From contig NZ_JAAIKO010000031.1 in the NCBI RefSeq assembly GCF_016107395.1, positions 33,966-97,965 of the forward strand: a stretch of 64,000 nucleotides of DNA, given 5' to 3'. Positions 1 to 9,886 of the stretch are shown here, piece by piece (positions within the stretch are counted from its first letter, which is position 1; each line of letters starts with the position of its first letter). Both the position numbers and the translations under genes were made by a program. The notes under the pieces were generated by a model, which saw nothing but the letters and a program-made list of their open reading frames with translations, did no database searches and was not told where the DNA came from. Origin of the DNA: Streptomyces fildesensis. GTDB lineage: Bacteria; Actinomycetota; Actinomycetes; Streptomycetales; Streptomycetaceae.

Positions 1-180
1 AGGCAGCGGCGCCCTGTGGCTTCGATTGCAAGGCGGAGGAGGGAGTCCATGCGGTGGGGCACCTCCCAGCGGTAGCTGGGGGCCATCGGCGACCGACGAC
101 AACGCCGCAAGCGAAGTCGCAGGGCGCCGCGAGCCCGCTCCGTACCGCGGGGCAGGTCGTGAGCCACCCCAAGGGCTGAT
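1..180. other. Non-coding stretch at window edge
   Basis: I see no convincing gene here. It holds a short perfect hairpin at 65-80 (arms CCCAGC and GCTGGG around a GGTA loop), of a type that I recall as a frequent dispersed palindrome in streptomycete intergenic DNA. It lies beyond the 3' end of purD and may help terminate that transcript. Confidence 0.4.
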
Positions 181-1440
181 TCAGGACTGGCCGGTTCCCG
201 CCGCCTTGGCCGCGATGTCGGTCCGGTGGTGCGAGCCGTCGAGCCGCACCCGGGCGACCGCGCGGTACGCCCGTTCCCGGGCCTTGGCCAGGTCAGCGCC
301 GGTGGCGGTGACGGACAGCACCCGGCCGCCCGCGCTCACCACGCGGCCCTCGTCGTCGATCCTGGTGCCTGCGTGCAGCACGTACGCGTGCTCGTCCTGC
401 TCCACGACGTCCGCCAGACCGGTGATCGGGTCGCCGGTGCGCGGGGTGTCCGGATAGTTGTACGAGGCGATGACGACGGTCACGGCCGCGCCCTCGCTCC
501 AGCGCAGCGGCTCCACCTCGGAGAGGCGGCCCGTCGCGGCGGCCCGCAGCAGACCGGCCAGCGGGGTCTTGAGACGGGCGAGGACGACCTGGGTCTCGGG
601 GTCGCCGAAGCGCGCGTTGAACTCGATCACGCGCACCCCGCGCGAGGTCATCGCCAGACCCGCGTAGAGCAGCCCGGCGAACGGGGTGCCGCGGCGGCGC
701 AGCTCGTCCACGGTGGGCTGCAGAACGGTCCGCTCGACCTCGTCGACCAGCTTGGGGTCGGCCCACGGGAGCGGCGAGTACGCGCCCATACCGCCGGTGT
801 TGGGGCCCTCGTCGGCGTCCAGCGCGCGCTTGAAGTCCTGGGCGGGCTGCAGCGGGACGACCGTCACACCGTCGGTGACGGCGAACAGCGAGACCTCGGG
901 GCCGTCGAGGAACTCCTCGATGACGACGCGGTCGCAGGCCAGCGCGTGCGCGCGGGCGGTGGCGAGGTCATCGGTGACGACGACGCCCTTGCCCGCGGCC
1001 AGTCCGTCGTCCTTGACGACGTACGGGGCGCCGAAGGCGTCCAGCGCCACGTCGATCTGCTCGGCGGTGGTGCAGACGTAGGAGCGGGCGGTGGGCACCC
1101 CCGCGCCGGCCATGATCTCCTTGGCGAACGCCTTGGAGCCTTCCAGCTGCGCGGCTTCCGCGGACGGGCCGAAGCAGTCGACACCGCGGGCCCGGACCGC
1201 GTCGGCGACGCCCGCCACCAGCGGGGCCTCCGGACCGACGATCACGAAGTCCGCGCCGATCGAGACGGCGAGGTCGGCGACGGCGGCGCCGTCGAGGGCG
1301 ACGACCGGGTGCAGCTCGGCGACCTCCGCGATCCCGGCGTTGCCGGGGGCGCAGTGCAGCGAGGTGACATCGGGGTCGAGGGACAGTGAGCGGCACAGGG
1401 CGTGTTCGCGGGCGCCGCCGCCGATGACAAGGACCTTCAC
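181..1440 (-). CDS. purD: Phosphoribosylamine-glycine ligase
   Basis: GAR synthetase joins glycine to 5-phosphoribosylamine with ATP, the second step of cytosolic purine synthesis. The protein (419 aa) opens with the nucleotide-fold start MKVLVIGGGAREHAL. It carries the family motifs GPEAPLVAG, the ATP-grasp stretch YVVKDDGLAAGKGV, the signature NTGGMGAYSP and the metal-binding end VIEFNARFGDPE. I chose the GTG at 1440 because the frame is open further upstream but homology begins exactly here, and about 420 aa is normal for the family. It is transcribed divergently from the SLATT-like gene. No other purine gene is adjacent, although purA follows about 6 kb away. Length and motifs are intact. 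Confidence 0.97.
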   Translation of the reverse strand: MKVLVIGGGAREHALCRSLSLDPDVTSLHCAPGNAGIAEVAELHPVVALDGAAVADLAVSIGADFVIVGPEAPLVAGVADAVRARGVDCFGPSAEAAQLEGSKAFAKEIMAGAGVPTARSYVCTTAEQIDVALDAFGAPYVVKDDGLAAGKGVVVTDDLATARAHALACDRVVIEEFLDGPEVSLFAVTDGVTVVPLQPAQDFKRALDADEGPNTGGMGAYSPLPWADPKLVDEVERTVLQPTVDELRRRGTPFAGLLYAGLAMTSRGVRVIEFNARFGDPETQVVLARLKTPLAGLLRAAATGRLSEVEPLRWSEGAAVTVVIASYNYPDTPRTGDPITGLADVVEQDEHAYVLHAGTRIDDEGRVVSAGGRVLSVTATGADLAKARERAYRAVARVRLDGSHHRTDIAAKAAGTGQS

Positions 1441-1609
1441 GTGCCCAAGGGTAGTGGCCCCGTGCGGAGCCCCGTGCCGCGCGCGGCGGCTCACTCTTTC
1501 GAGTGGGACGGATGTTCGGCCCATACCTGACCACGCGGCCTTTAAGGGATGAAATCCAAAAATCCTTCCCCCATGGTCAGCCGTTCGGCGGTAAGAAGGG
1601 AGCTTCGTC

Positions 1610-2392
1610 GTGTCGGAAGACGAGCGCCGGAATGCGAGGGAGCGCGCAGTGAGCCAGCCGGACATGTATCCCGAGGAGGCTCCCCGGGAGGAGCCCGTTC
1701 AACGGGCTCTGCATAGCCAGGAGGACCTGCGGGCGCTGCCTTTTCCGCTCGGCGACTGGGGCGAGCCCGCCGAACGCCTGGAGGAGCTCTACCGCTGGGC
1801 CGAGTCCGGGGCGCTCAACACCACCGACTGGTACCTCGCCGACCGGGTCTGGAAGCGGCACGGGGCGCGCGGGCTGCGGCTGGCCGCCGCGTTCTTCGGC
1901 ACCGTGGGCGTGGGGCTGCCGCTGATCGAGCTGACCGGGGCCGCGGCCGGCGCCGCGCGCTGGGGTTATGTGGCACTGCTCCTCGCCGCGGCCTGTGTCG
2001 GCATCGACCGCTGCTTCGGGCTGACGTCCGGCTGGATGCGGGACGTCGCCACCGCGCAGGCGGTGCAGCGGCGGCTGGAGGCGCTGCGCTTCGACTGGGC
2101 GTCGGAGAGCGTCCGCGAGGTGCTGGGCCCCACCGAGGGCACGGCGGCCGAGGCGGCCGAACGCTGTCTGGCGGTGCTGCGCCGGTTCTGCGAGGACGTC
2201 TCGGACCTGGTCAGGATGGAGACGGCGGACTGGATGACGGAGTTCGGGACGCGGACCGCGCCGCTGCGCGCGCAGGCCACCGTGCCGTGGGCCGCGCGCA
2301 CCGAGGGGGTCCCCGCCGGCCGCTTCCCGATGGCACCCGGCGGCCGTCCGAACATGCCGCGCCAGCGGCCCCCGGAGGGGCCGGCCCGCTGA
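1610..2392 (+). CDS. SLATT-like two-TM membrane protein
   Basis: A 260-aa protein with an acidic N-terminal 60 residues, then a helical WAESGALNTTDWYLADRVWKR segment. Two closely spaced hydrophobic helices follow at about 88-108 and 119-140, then a charged, mostly helical C-terminal half and a Pro-rich tail. This arrangement fits the SLATT family (2-TM effector domains associated with SMODS and SLOG nucleotide systems), and I recall SLATT proteins annotated beside purD in streptomycetes. No nucleotidyltransferase or SLOG gene is adjacent, so a role in defence is not supported here. The GTG start has a good AAGAAGGGAG ribosome-binding site about 10 bases upstream. Family assignment is moderate and function unknown. 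Confidence 0.65.
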   Translation: MSEDERRNARERAVSQPDMYPEEAPREEPVQRALHSQEDLRALPFPLGDWGEPAERLEELYRWAESGALNTTDWYLADRVWKRHGARGLRLAAAFFGTVGVGLPLIELTGAAAGAARWGYVALLLAAACVGIDRCFGLTSGWMRDVATAQAVQRRLEALRFDWASESVREVLGPTEGTAAEAAERCLAVLRRFCEDVSDLVRMETADWMTEFGTRTAPLRAQATVPWAARTEGVPAGRFPMAPGGRPNMPRQRPPEGPAR

Positions 2393-2411
2393 GCGGCCGG
2401 CGGCCCCTCCG
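2368..2411. terminator. GC-rich hairpin between convergent genes
   Basis: An imperfect stem with outer arms GGAGGGGCCG and CGGCCCCTCC lies over the stop codon of the SLATT-like gene and just before the 3' end of the opposing gene. Its position suggests a bidirectional terminator. Confidence 0.55.
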
Positions 2412-2455
2412 TCAGCTGAGGGCCGCCTCGAACGTCGCCTCGACCGGAGGCCGCC

Positions 2456-3106
2456 TCAGCTGAAGACCACCATCGAGCCCTGCGCCAGCGAGCGGGTCGC
2501 CGCCGCGTGCAGGCCGAGCCAGACATGCCGTTCGCGGGCGAACGGGCTGGGATCGTACGACGGCGGGGCGGCCGGCTCCTCCAGTCCGGTGGGCCGGTCC
2601 GGCGGGGCCGGGGCCTGCGGCGGGTTGGCCGCGTCGATGCCGATCGCCGCCGCGACGGACGCGAGATCGCGCAGCAGTCCGTGGCTCGAACCCAGCGGGC
2701 CGCCGCCTTCGAGCAGTTCGTCGTTGACGACCGGGTGCGGGAAGTCCAGCGGCACGTACGCGCCGGCGTGGTCGTAGTGCCAGACGAGGTGCGACTGCTG
2801 GGCGGTCGCCTCGAACATCTCCAGCAGTTGCTCGTAGTCGCCGCCGAGCGCGTCGACGGGGGTGACCTCCAGGCCCTGCAGGTTCAACAGGAAGGCCCGG
2901 CGCAGGAAATGCAGGGCGTCGTAGTCGAAGCCGGCGACCGGGCCGACGTCGCCGGACAGCCCCGGCATATAGGTGTGGACGGGCACCGGCGGCAGGCCCG
3001 CGTCGTTCAAGGCCTTGTCGTAGCGGGCCAGTTCCTCGGAGAAAGGGTTTTCGGGGCTGTGGCAGAGCACATCCACGAGGGGAACCAGCCACAAGTCGCA
3101 GGCCAC
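2456..3106 (-). CDS. Conserved actinobacterial protein of unknown function
   Basis: A 216-aa soluble protein that I do not recognise as a named family. It has no signal peptide or membrane segment. It contains conserved-looking aromatic and acidic stretches (CHSPENPFSEEL, VWHYDHAGAYVPLDFPHPV) and a Pro-rich linker near residue 160, then ends with SPFARERHVWLGLHAAA. The start is set at the GTG at 3106, which has a GGAG ribosome-binding site 6-9 bases upstream and begins the well-composed part of the frame. It sits between the SLATT-like gene (convergent) and a GntR regulator on the same strand with a 119-base gap. The preference for His, Trp and Asp suggests a cytosolic ligand-binding or enzymatic role, but I cannot name one. 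Confidence 0.75.
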   Translation of the reverse strand: MACDLWLVPLVDVLCHSPENPFSEELARYDKALNDAGLPPVPVHTYMPGLSGDVGPVAGFDYDALHFLRRAFLLNLQGLEVTPVDALGGDYEQLLEMFEATAQQSHLVWHYDHAGAYVPLDFPHPVVNDELLEGGGPLGSSHGLLRDLASVAAAIGIDAANPPQAPAPPDRPTGLEEPAAPPSYDPSPFARERHVWLGLHAAATRSLAQGSMVVFS

Positions 3107-3225
3107 AGGCGCTCCAAGTCGTCTATGCGATCGTCGGGCCAGCGTAGTGCGAGGCACGGTCGGCGTCAGGAGGTGGAACCCTTCCGGCTGTCCTGAAGGG
3201 TCGTTCGCGCGGTCGCCCGCCCTCG

Positions 3226-3903
3226 TTATCGGGGGGCCAGCTTCGCCATGAGGGCGAGGGCGTGCTCGTTGTAGTCGGCGACGATACGGCGTGCCGCGGC
3301 CAGATCGCGGTCCCGGACGGCGTCGACGAGTTCGACGTGGTCCGACCAGCAGACGCCCGCGAGCATCGGATGGGCGCGCAGATACGGGATCGAGTACATC
3401 CAGGTCTGGGTGCGGATCCGGTCGAGGAATTCGCAAATGTGTGGATTGCCCGACAATGCCGCGACTTCGCGCCAGAAGCGGATGTCACAGCCGATGAGTA
3501 CGTCGAGCATGCCGGACCGCGCGGCCCGCGCCGCGGCCTCGCCACGGCGGCGCACCGACGCGAGGACATCGGCCGGCACTTCCCGCAGTTGGTCGCCCTC
3601 GATGCGCCGGAAGATCCCCTCGGTCACCAGGTTGCGGGCCTCGACCATGGAGACGAAGTCGTCGGGGCCGAACCGCCGGACCTGGAAGCCGCGGTGCTGC
3701 TCGACGTCGAGCAGGCCCTGCGCGGCCAGGTCGACCAGCGCCTCACGGACGGGCGTGGCGGAGACGCCGTACAGCTCCGCGATCTCCTTGACGGTGAAGT
3801 CCCGCCCGGCCGGGAGCCGGCCGGTGAGCACCTCGTCGCGGAGTGCGTCGGCGATCTGCTGCCGCAGGCTGTTGCGCTTCACCGGTGTGGTGTCCGCAAG
3901 CAC
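3226..3903 (-). CDS. GntR/FadR-family transcriptional regulator (FCD domain)
   Basis: A 225-aa DNA-binding regulator. Residues 10-78 form the GntR winged helix (LRQQIADALRDEVLTGRL, then VKEIAELYGVSATPVREAL). Residues 90-220 form an all-helical FCD effector domain with the expected D and H residues (SGNPHICEFLDRI, WSDHVELVDAVRDRDLAAA). FCD proteins normally bind a small carboxylate with a metal. The GTG start has a strong GAGGAGG site. An aminotransferase gene lies directly upstream on the same strand with a 203-base gap, so control of amino-acid or amine use is a reasonable guess. No operator could be assigned with confidence. Confidence 0.9.
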   Translation of the reverse strand: MLADTTPVKRNSLRQQIADALRDEVLTGRLPAGRDFTVKEIAELYGVSATPVREALVDLAAQGLLDVEQHRGFQVRRFGPDDFVSMVEARNLVTEGIFRRIEGDQLREVPADVLASVRRRGEAAARAARSGMLDVLIGCDIRFWREVAALSGNPHICEFLDRIRTQTWMYSIPYLRAHPMLAGVCWSDHVELVDAVRDRDLAAARRIVADYNEHALALMAKLAPR

Positions 3904-4106
3904 TGCCGCCTCCTCGCCCGAACGTACGTTTCACTCCGATTACTCCGCACACGATAGGCGAAGGTTCGGAAATCAACCGCACGTCCGGGGAGGGAAGCGT
4001 GTGGGGGTTATGTGCATTTCGCGATGAGCCACGCGGTGTTGACGGCCGGCGGAGGCCGCTACCGGGGGTCGGCGGGCCGTTGCCGGGCGGTCGCCGGGGG
4101 CAAGCG

Positions 4107-5477
4107 CTATCCGTTGACGGCGTACCGGTCGGTCACCGCGAGCGCCTCGTCCAGTGCCGCCAGGCCCTCCTTGGCCTCGGCCTCGGTCACCGTGCACGGC
4201 GGGACGACATGCGTGCGGTTCATGTTGACGAAGGGCCACAGACCGCCCTTCTTGCACGCCGCCGCGAACTCGGCCATCGGCGCGTTGTCGGCGCCGGCCG
4301 CGTTGTACGGCACGAGCGGCTCGTGCGTCGCCTTGTCCTTGACGAGGTCGAGGGCCCAGAAGACACCGAGGCCGCGCACCTCGCCGACCGAGGCGTGCCG
4401 GGCGGCGATGTCGCGCAGCGCCGGGCCGATGACCCGTTCACCGATGTCGGCGGCGTTCTCCACGATCCGCTCCTCGCGCATCGCGTTGATGGTCGCGACG
4501 GCGGAGGCGCAGGCCAGCGGGTGGCCGGAGTAGGTGAGACCGCCCGGGTAGGCGCGGGTGGCGAAGGTCGCGGCGATCTCCGGGGAGATGGCGACGCCGC
4601 CGAGCGGCACGTAGCCGGAGTTGACGCCCTTGGCGAAGGTCAGCAGGTCCGGGACGACGCCCCAGTGGTCGGCGGCGAACCACGCGCCGGTGCGGCCGAA
4701 GCCGGACATGACCTCGTCGAGGATGAAGACGATCCCGTACCGGTCGCAGATCTCCCGCACGCCGGCGAGGTAGCCGGCCGGCGGCACCAGGATGCCCGCG
4801 GTGCCGACCACCGACTCCAGGATGATCGCGGCGACGGACTGCGGGCCCTCGAACGCGACGAGCTGCTCCAGGTGCTCCAGCGCGCGCTCGCACTCCTGCT
4901 CCTCGCTCGTCGCGTGGAACTGCGAGCGGTACAGGTACGGGCCCCAGAAGTGCACGACGCCCGCCGAGGCGGTGTCCGACGGCCAGCGGCGCGGGTCGCC
5001 GGTGAGGTTGATCGCGGTGGAGGTGGCGCCGTGGTACGAGCGGTAGGCGCTGAACACCTTGTGCCGGCCGGTGTGCAGCCGGGCCATGCGGACGGCGTTC
5101 TCGACCGCCTCGGCGCCGCCGTTGGTGAAGAAGACCTGGTTCAGATCGCCGGGGGTGACCTCGGCGATCAGCCGGGCCGCCTCGGACCGGACGTCGACGG
5201 CGAAGCCCGGCGCGATGGTGCAGAGCTTGGCGGCCTGCTCCTGGATCGCGGCGACGACCTTCGGGTGCTGGTGCCCGATGTTGGTGTTCACCAGCTGGGA
5301 CGAGAAGTCCAGATAGCGGTTGCCGTCGTAGTCCCAGAAGTACGAGCCCTCGGCCCCGGCCACGGCCAGCGGATCGATGACCGCCTGCGCGGACCACGAG
5401 TGGAAGACGTGCGCCCGGTCGGCGGCCTTGACGGCGGCTCCGGTCTCGGGATCGGCGACGGCGAAAGGAGGGGTCAT
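4107..5477 (-). CDS. Class III PLP-dependent aminotransferase
   Basis: A 456-aa fold-type I aminotransferase of the omega-amino-acid/pyruvate branch. The PLP lysine is Lys283 in FAKGVNSGY, the cofactor aspartate is Asp254 in LDEVMSGFGRTG, and the phosphate-binding segment is FFTNGGAEAVENAVR (116-130). Close relatives are usually called aspartate aminotransferase family, beta-alanine-pyruvate or taurine-pyruvate aminotransferase. The substrate cannot be decided from sequence. It is monocistronic as far as can be seen, with a GntR regulator downstream on the same strand. The ATG at 5477 follows a purine-rich AGCGC context without a strong Shine-Dalgarno. The region 5478-5737 upstream is shared with the divergent kinase gene and shows nothing else. 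Confidence 0.92.
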   Translation of the reverse strand: MTPPFAVADPETGAAVKAADRAHVFHSWSAQAVIDPLAVAGAEGSYFWDYDGNRYLDFSSQLVNTNIGHQHPKVVAAIQEQAAKLCTIAPGFAVDVRSEAARLIAEVTPGDLNQVFFTNGGAEAVENAVRMARLHTGRHKVFSAYRSYHGATSTAINLTGDPRRWPSDTASAGVVHFWGPYLYRSQFHATSEEQECERALEHLEQLVAFEGPQSVAAIILESVVGTAGILVPPAGYLAGVREICDRYGIVFILDEVMSGFGRTGAWFAADHWGVVPDLLTFAKGVNSGYVPLGGVAISPEIAATFATRAYPGGLTYSGHPLACASAVATINAMREERIVENAADIGERVIGPALRDIAARHASVGEVRGLGVFWALDLVKDKATHEPLVPYNAAGADNAPMAEFAAACKKGGLWPFVNMNRTHVVPPCTVTEAEAKEGLAALDEALAVTDRYAVNG

Positions 5478-5737
5478 GCGCTCCAGGCTAAGGATCCCCG
5501 CCGGTCAGGGACACGGTCACCTTGTATGGCACACGCCACGTTCCCCGACAGGCTGTCATGGGATCCGGTCCCACGGAGCTCCCGGAACGGGGTCCCGGGA
5601 ATCCGGCGCGGGACCTTACGTGGACCCGGTGCGGGCGCCTTTCAGGCCCGGGCCACCCGCCCCGGGGGCCCGCTCGAACGGTCAGACTATTCTTCGGCTA
5701 CGGGTCGGCCGGAAGGCCGGGAGGAGGCACGGGGGGC

Positions 5738-7408
5738 ATGGAAGAACTCAGGGCCGGCGATCCGCAGTGGATCGGCGCGTACCGGCTGCTGGGCCGGCTC
5801 GGCACCGGCGGTATGGGGCGGGTCTTCCTGGCCCGTTCGGAACGCGGCCGGACCGTCGCGGTGAAGCTGGTGCGGGCCGAACTGGCCGCCCAGGACGAGT
5901 TCAGGGCCCGCTTCCGGCAGGAGGTCCAGGCGGCCCGCCGGGTCGGCGGCGCATGGACGGCGCCGGTCCTCGACGCCGACACCGAGACCGAGATCCCCTG
6001 GGTCGCCACCGGCTACATCGCCGGGCCGACGCTGCAGCACGTCATCGCCAAGGAGTACGGCCCGCTGCCGGAGCGCTCGGTGTGGGTGTTGGCGGCCGGG
6101 CTGGCCCACGCGCTCAAGGACATCCACGCCGCCGGGCTCGTCCACCGCGATCTGAAGCCCTCGAATGTCATGATCACGATCGATGGCCCACGGGTCATCG
6201 ACTTCGGCATCGCCCGCGCCCTGGAGACCGTCACCGGCGGGGTGACGAGCACCGGCGCACTGGTCGGCTCGCCGGGCTTCATGTCGCCGGAGCAGGTGCG
6301 CGGCGACCGGGTCACCCCGGCCTGCGACGTCTTCTGCCTGGGCTCGGTGCTGGCGTACGCGGCGACCGGGAAACAGCCGTTCGGCGCCGCGAGCAGCGGG
6401 GTGCACGCCCAGATGTTCCGGATCGCGCAGGAGCCGCCGGACCTGGACGAGCTGCCCGGCGCGTTGCGCGAGCTGGTCGCGGAGTGTCTGGTCAAGGTGG
6501 CCGACCAGCGGCCGGACCTGGACGCGGTGCTGGAGCGGATCGCCGCCCACCCGCCGGAGGACGGCAGGACCTGGCTGCCCAGCGCGATCGTCGCGCAGCT
6601 CGGCCGGCACGCCGTGCGGCTGCTGGAGGCCGAGAACCCGCACGACGGAGGTGCCACCCCGACGCCCCCGGCCGCGCGGCCCGCACCCGAGCCGGAATCC
6701 GGCTCCGCTCCCCTCCCGACCCCGGCCCCCGCCTCCGCGCCGTCGCTGCCCGCCCGGCCGACCGCGGTCGACCCGGCCCCACCGGCCCCGTCCCCGTACG
6801 CGCCCGGCGGCTACGGCTACCCGCACCCCGGATACGGACACCCGCCGGAGTACGCGGATCCGCCGCCGCGCCGGCGGCGGCAGGGTGTGCTGATCGCCGT
6901 CGCGGTGGCGGTCGCGGTGCTCGCGGGCGCCGGTGCGGCCGTCGTCGCACTCGACCTCGGCAAGGGCAAGGGCGACAGCACGGGCAACCAGGGCCTCGGC
7001 GGCGGTCCCGGGACGGGAACCCCGTCCGGCTCCGGTACGCCGCAGAACTCGCCGTCCACGTCGGAGACCGCCTCCACCCCGCCCGGTGAGGTACCCGACC
7101 GGCTCGTCGGCACCTGGCAGGCGGGGTTCGACAGCAACGGCACCAACACCCGCACGCTGACGATCCGGCGGAACGGCACCGTCACGCTGGCCGGCACCGG
7201 AAGCACCTATCAGTGCGAGTGGACGATGCACATGACGTCGGCCGGTCCGCCGCTGGCGCTGAGCCCTTCGCTCCTGACCAGCGCGGTGCCCGCCACCTCC
7301 TGCAACCCGGGGCTGTCCTCGACGCTCACGGCGATCGACGACTCCCATCTGCTGCGCGACTCCCGTGAGCCGGGCAAGGCCCCGCTCACCTACACGAAGA
7401 TCGACTGA
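5738..7408 (+). CDS. Transmembrane serine/threonine protein kinase
   Basis: A 556-aa PknB-type Hanks kinase. The glycine loop LGTGGMGRV is at 21-29, the ATP lysine at 43 (AVKLV), the catalytic loop HRDLKPSN at 136-143, DFG at 155-157 and the SPEQ substrate-lobe motif at 183-186, so it should be active. After residue 300 comes a Pro/Ala-rich juxtamembrane stretch. One transmembrane helix follows an RRRRQ stop-transfer cluster at about 385-410, and then a Ser/Thr/Gly-rich spacer and an extracellular domain of about 100 aa with two cysteines. It has no PASTA repeats, so the external ligand is unknown. The ATG at 5738 is chosen over upstream starts because it has GAGGAGG 11 bases before it and begins at the kinase fold. 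Confidence 0.95.
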   Translation: MEELRAGDPQWIGAYRLLGRLGTGGMGRVFLARSERGRTVAVKLVRAELAAQDEFRARFRQEVQAARRVGGAWTAPVLDADTETEIPWVATGYIAGPTLQHVIAKEYGPLPERSVWVLAAGLAHALKDIHAAGLVHRDLKPSNVMITIDGPRVIDFGIARALETVTGGVTSTGALVGSPGFMSPEQVRGDRVTPACDVFCLGSVLAYAATGKQPFGAASSGVHAQMFRIAQEPPDLDELPGALRELVAECLVKVADQRPDLDAVLERIAAHPPEDGRTWLPSAIVAQLGRHAVRLLEAENPHDGGATPTPPAARPAPEPESGSAPLPTPAPASAPSLPARPTAVDPAPPAPSPYAPGGYGYPHPGYGHPPEYADPPPRRRRQGVLIAVAVAVAVLAGAGAAVVALDLGKGKGDSTGNQGLGGGPGTGTPSGSGTPQNSPSTSETASTPPGEVPDRLVGTWQAGFDSNGTNTRTLTIRRNGTVTLAGTGSTYQCEWTMHMTSAGPPLALSPSLLTSAVPATSCNPGLSSTLTAIDDSHLLRDSREPGKAPLTYTKID

Positions 7409-7448
7409 CGGCGCGGAACGACGGACAGCTGGTCCGCGGACGGCAGAA

Positions 7449-7489
7449 CGCGGCGCGCCCCGGTGGTCCTGCCACCGGGGCGCGCCGCG
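7449..7489. terminator. Bidirectional terminator between kinase and purA
   Basis: A perfect 18-bp stem (7449-7466 with 7472-7489, arms ending CCCCGGTGG and CCACCGGGG) with a 5-base loop lies midway between two convergent genes. Confidence 0.85.
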
Positions 7490-7521
7490 TCGATGCCGTC
7501 GGCCTGACCGGCCGCCGTCCG

Positions 7522-8805
<1,284 letters not shown>

Positions 8806-8941
8806 AGGCGTACACCCCTTCCGGGCGGGGCATGTCCAACGTGCAGAGAGCCGTCGAACCGGTGCCCCGGAATAGACCAAGCCCCTGACGCAACGGCGCA
8901 AGGGGCTCTTGCACCGAGATTTTACCTGAGGAAGGACCAAG

Positions 8942-9829
8942 GTGTCGGCTCAGCCACCTGACGGGCGTCAATTGCTCGTGGTCATCGACCCCGCGGCACG
9001 TGCCGTCGACGGCGAATCCGTCCGCATCGCGAAGGATGTCCTGTGTGCGGGCGCGTCCTCCGTAAAAATCGCTCTTCCGGATTCGGCCGAAGAGGTGGCC
9101 CGGGTGCTGGCCCATCGCGGCCGGCGCCGTCCGGTGGTGCTGGGCGACGACCGGACCCTGCTGCGGGCGGTGCGGGCACTGCACCATGAGCGGGCACTCG
9201 GCGAGGCCCCGCTGGCGCTGGTGCCGATCGGGCCGCGCTCCTCGCTCGCCCGGGCGCTGGGCGTGCCGGGCCAGGTGCTGCCCGCGGCGCGGGCGGTGCT
9301 CGACGGCATGGACCGCGAGCTGGACCTGCTGGTCGACGACAGCGGCGGCATCGTGCTGGGCACGCTACAGATCCCCTCCAACGGCGCGGGATCCTCGTCG
9401 CACTGGTGGTCGCCGAATAGGGATGGGGAGCGAAGCGATTCGTTGAAAGGGTGGTGGCGGGTGACGGGTGGGCGCACCGCCCGGTCGCTGGTCCGGACGC
9501 TGACGATGCCGGCGCCCTCGAACGCGCACGGGCCGGGGCACGGGCACGCGCCGCGCCAGCGGCTGCGGATCGAGGCGGACGGGGTGGTGCTGGTGGACCT
9601 GGACCACCCCGTGCACGAGGTGTCGTTCCGGACGGTGAACCCGGGGCTCATCGAGGTCCGGGTGAGCCTTCCCGACAGCCCGGAACCGCTGTGCGTGGAG
9701 GCCGCGACCGTCACCGTCTCGGGCCGGGACTTCCGCTACCGCGCGGATTCCGCCCTCGCCGGACCGGTCAGGACCCGCACCTGGACGGTCCAGCCGGGCG
9801 CCTGGCGGCTCACGGTGCCCCGCGCCTGA
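8942..9829 (+). CDS. Diacylglycerol-kinase-family protein with degenerate active site
   Basis: A 295-aa protein laid out like a lipid/diacylglycerol kinase. It has an N-terminal Rossmann-like half (LLVVIDPAARAVDG to about 130) and a C-terminal beta-sandwich half (LRIEADGVVLVDLDHPVHEVSF onward). In place of the catalytic GGDGT loop it has GDDRT (VVLGDDRTLL, about 65-75). The usual PLGTGNDFAR segment reads PIGPRSSLARALGVP. Both nucleotide-contacting glycine motifs are therefore changed, so kinase activity is doubtful. It may be a lipid-binding or regulatory pseudoenzyme. The GTG start is preceded by AGGAAGG. It is divergent from purA. Confidence 0.8.
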   Translation: MSAQPPDGRQLLVVIDPAARAVDGESVRIAKDVLCAGASSVKIALPDSAEEVARVLAHRGRRRPVVLGDDRTLLRAVRALHHERALGEAPLALVPIGPRSSLARALGVPGQVLPAARAVLDGMDRELDLLVDDSGGIVLGTLQIPSNGAGSSSHWWSPNRDGERSDSLKGWWRVTGGRTARSLVRTLTMPAPSNAHGPGHGHAPRQRLRIEADGVVLVDLDHPVHEVSFRTVNPGLIEVRVSLPDSPEPLCVEAATVTVSGRDFRYRADSALAGPVRTRTWTVQPGAWRLTVPRA

Positions 9830-9860
9830 GGAAGAGACGCAGATCACGTCGGGGGCCGGG

Positions 9861-9886
9861 CGCGTCACCAGCTCGCGTCACCAGCT
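9861..9886. repeat. 13-bp perfect tandem duplication over the P450 stop codon
   Basis: CGCGTCACCAGCT occurs twice head to tail (9861-9873 and 9874-9886). The copy at 9874-9886 holds the P450 stop codon and last residues, and the other copy lies just beyond in the 3' untranslated region. Confidence 0.9.

Noticed and set aside
3843..5864. A 673-residue plus-strand open frame
   Set aside because: It is antisense to the aminotransferase and GntR genes, has His/Arg/Gly-biased composition and no motif; it is a high-GC shadow.
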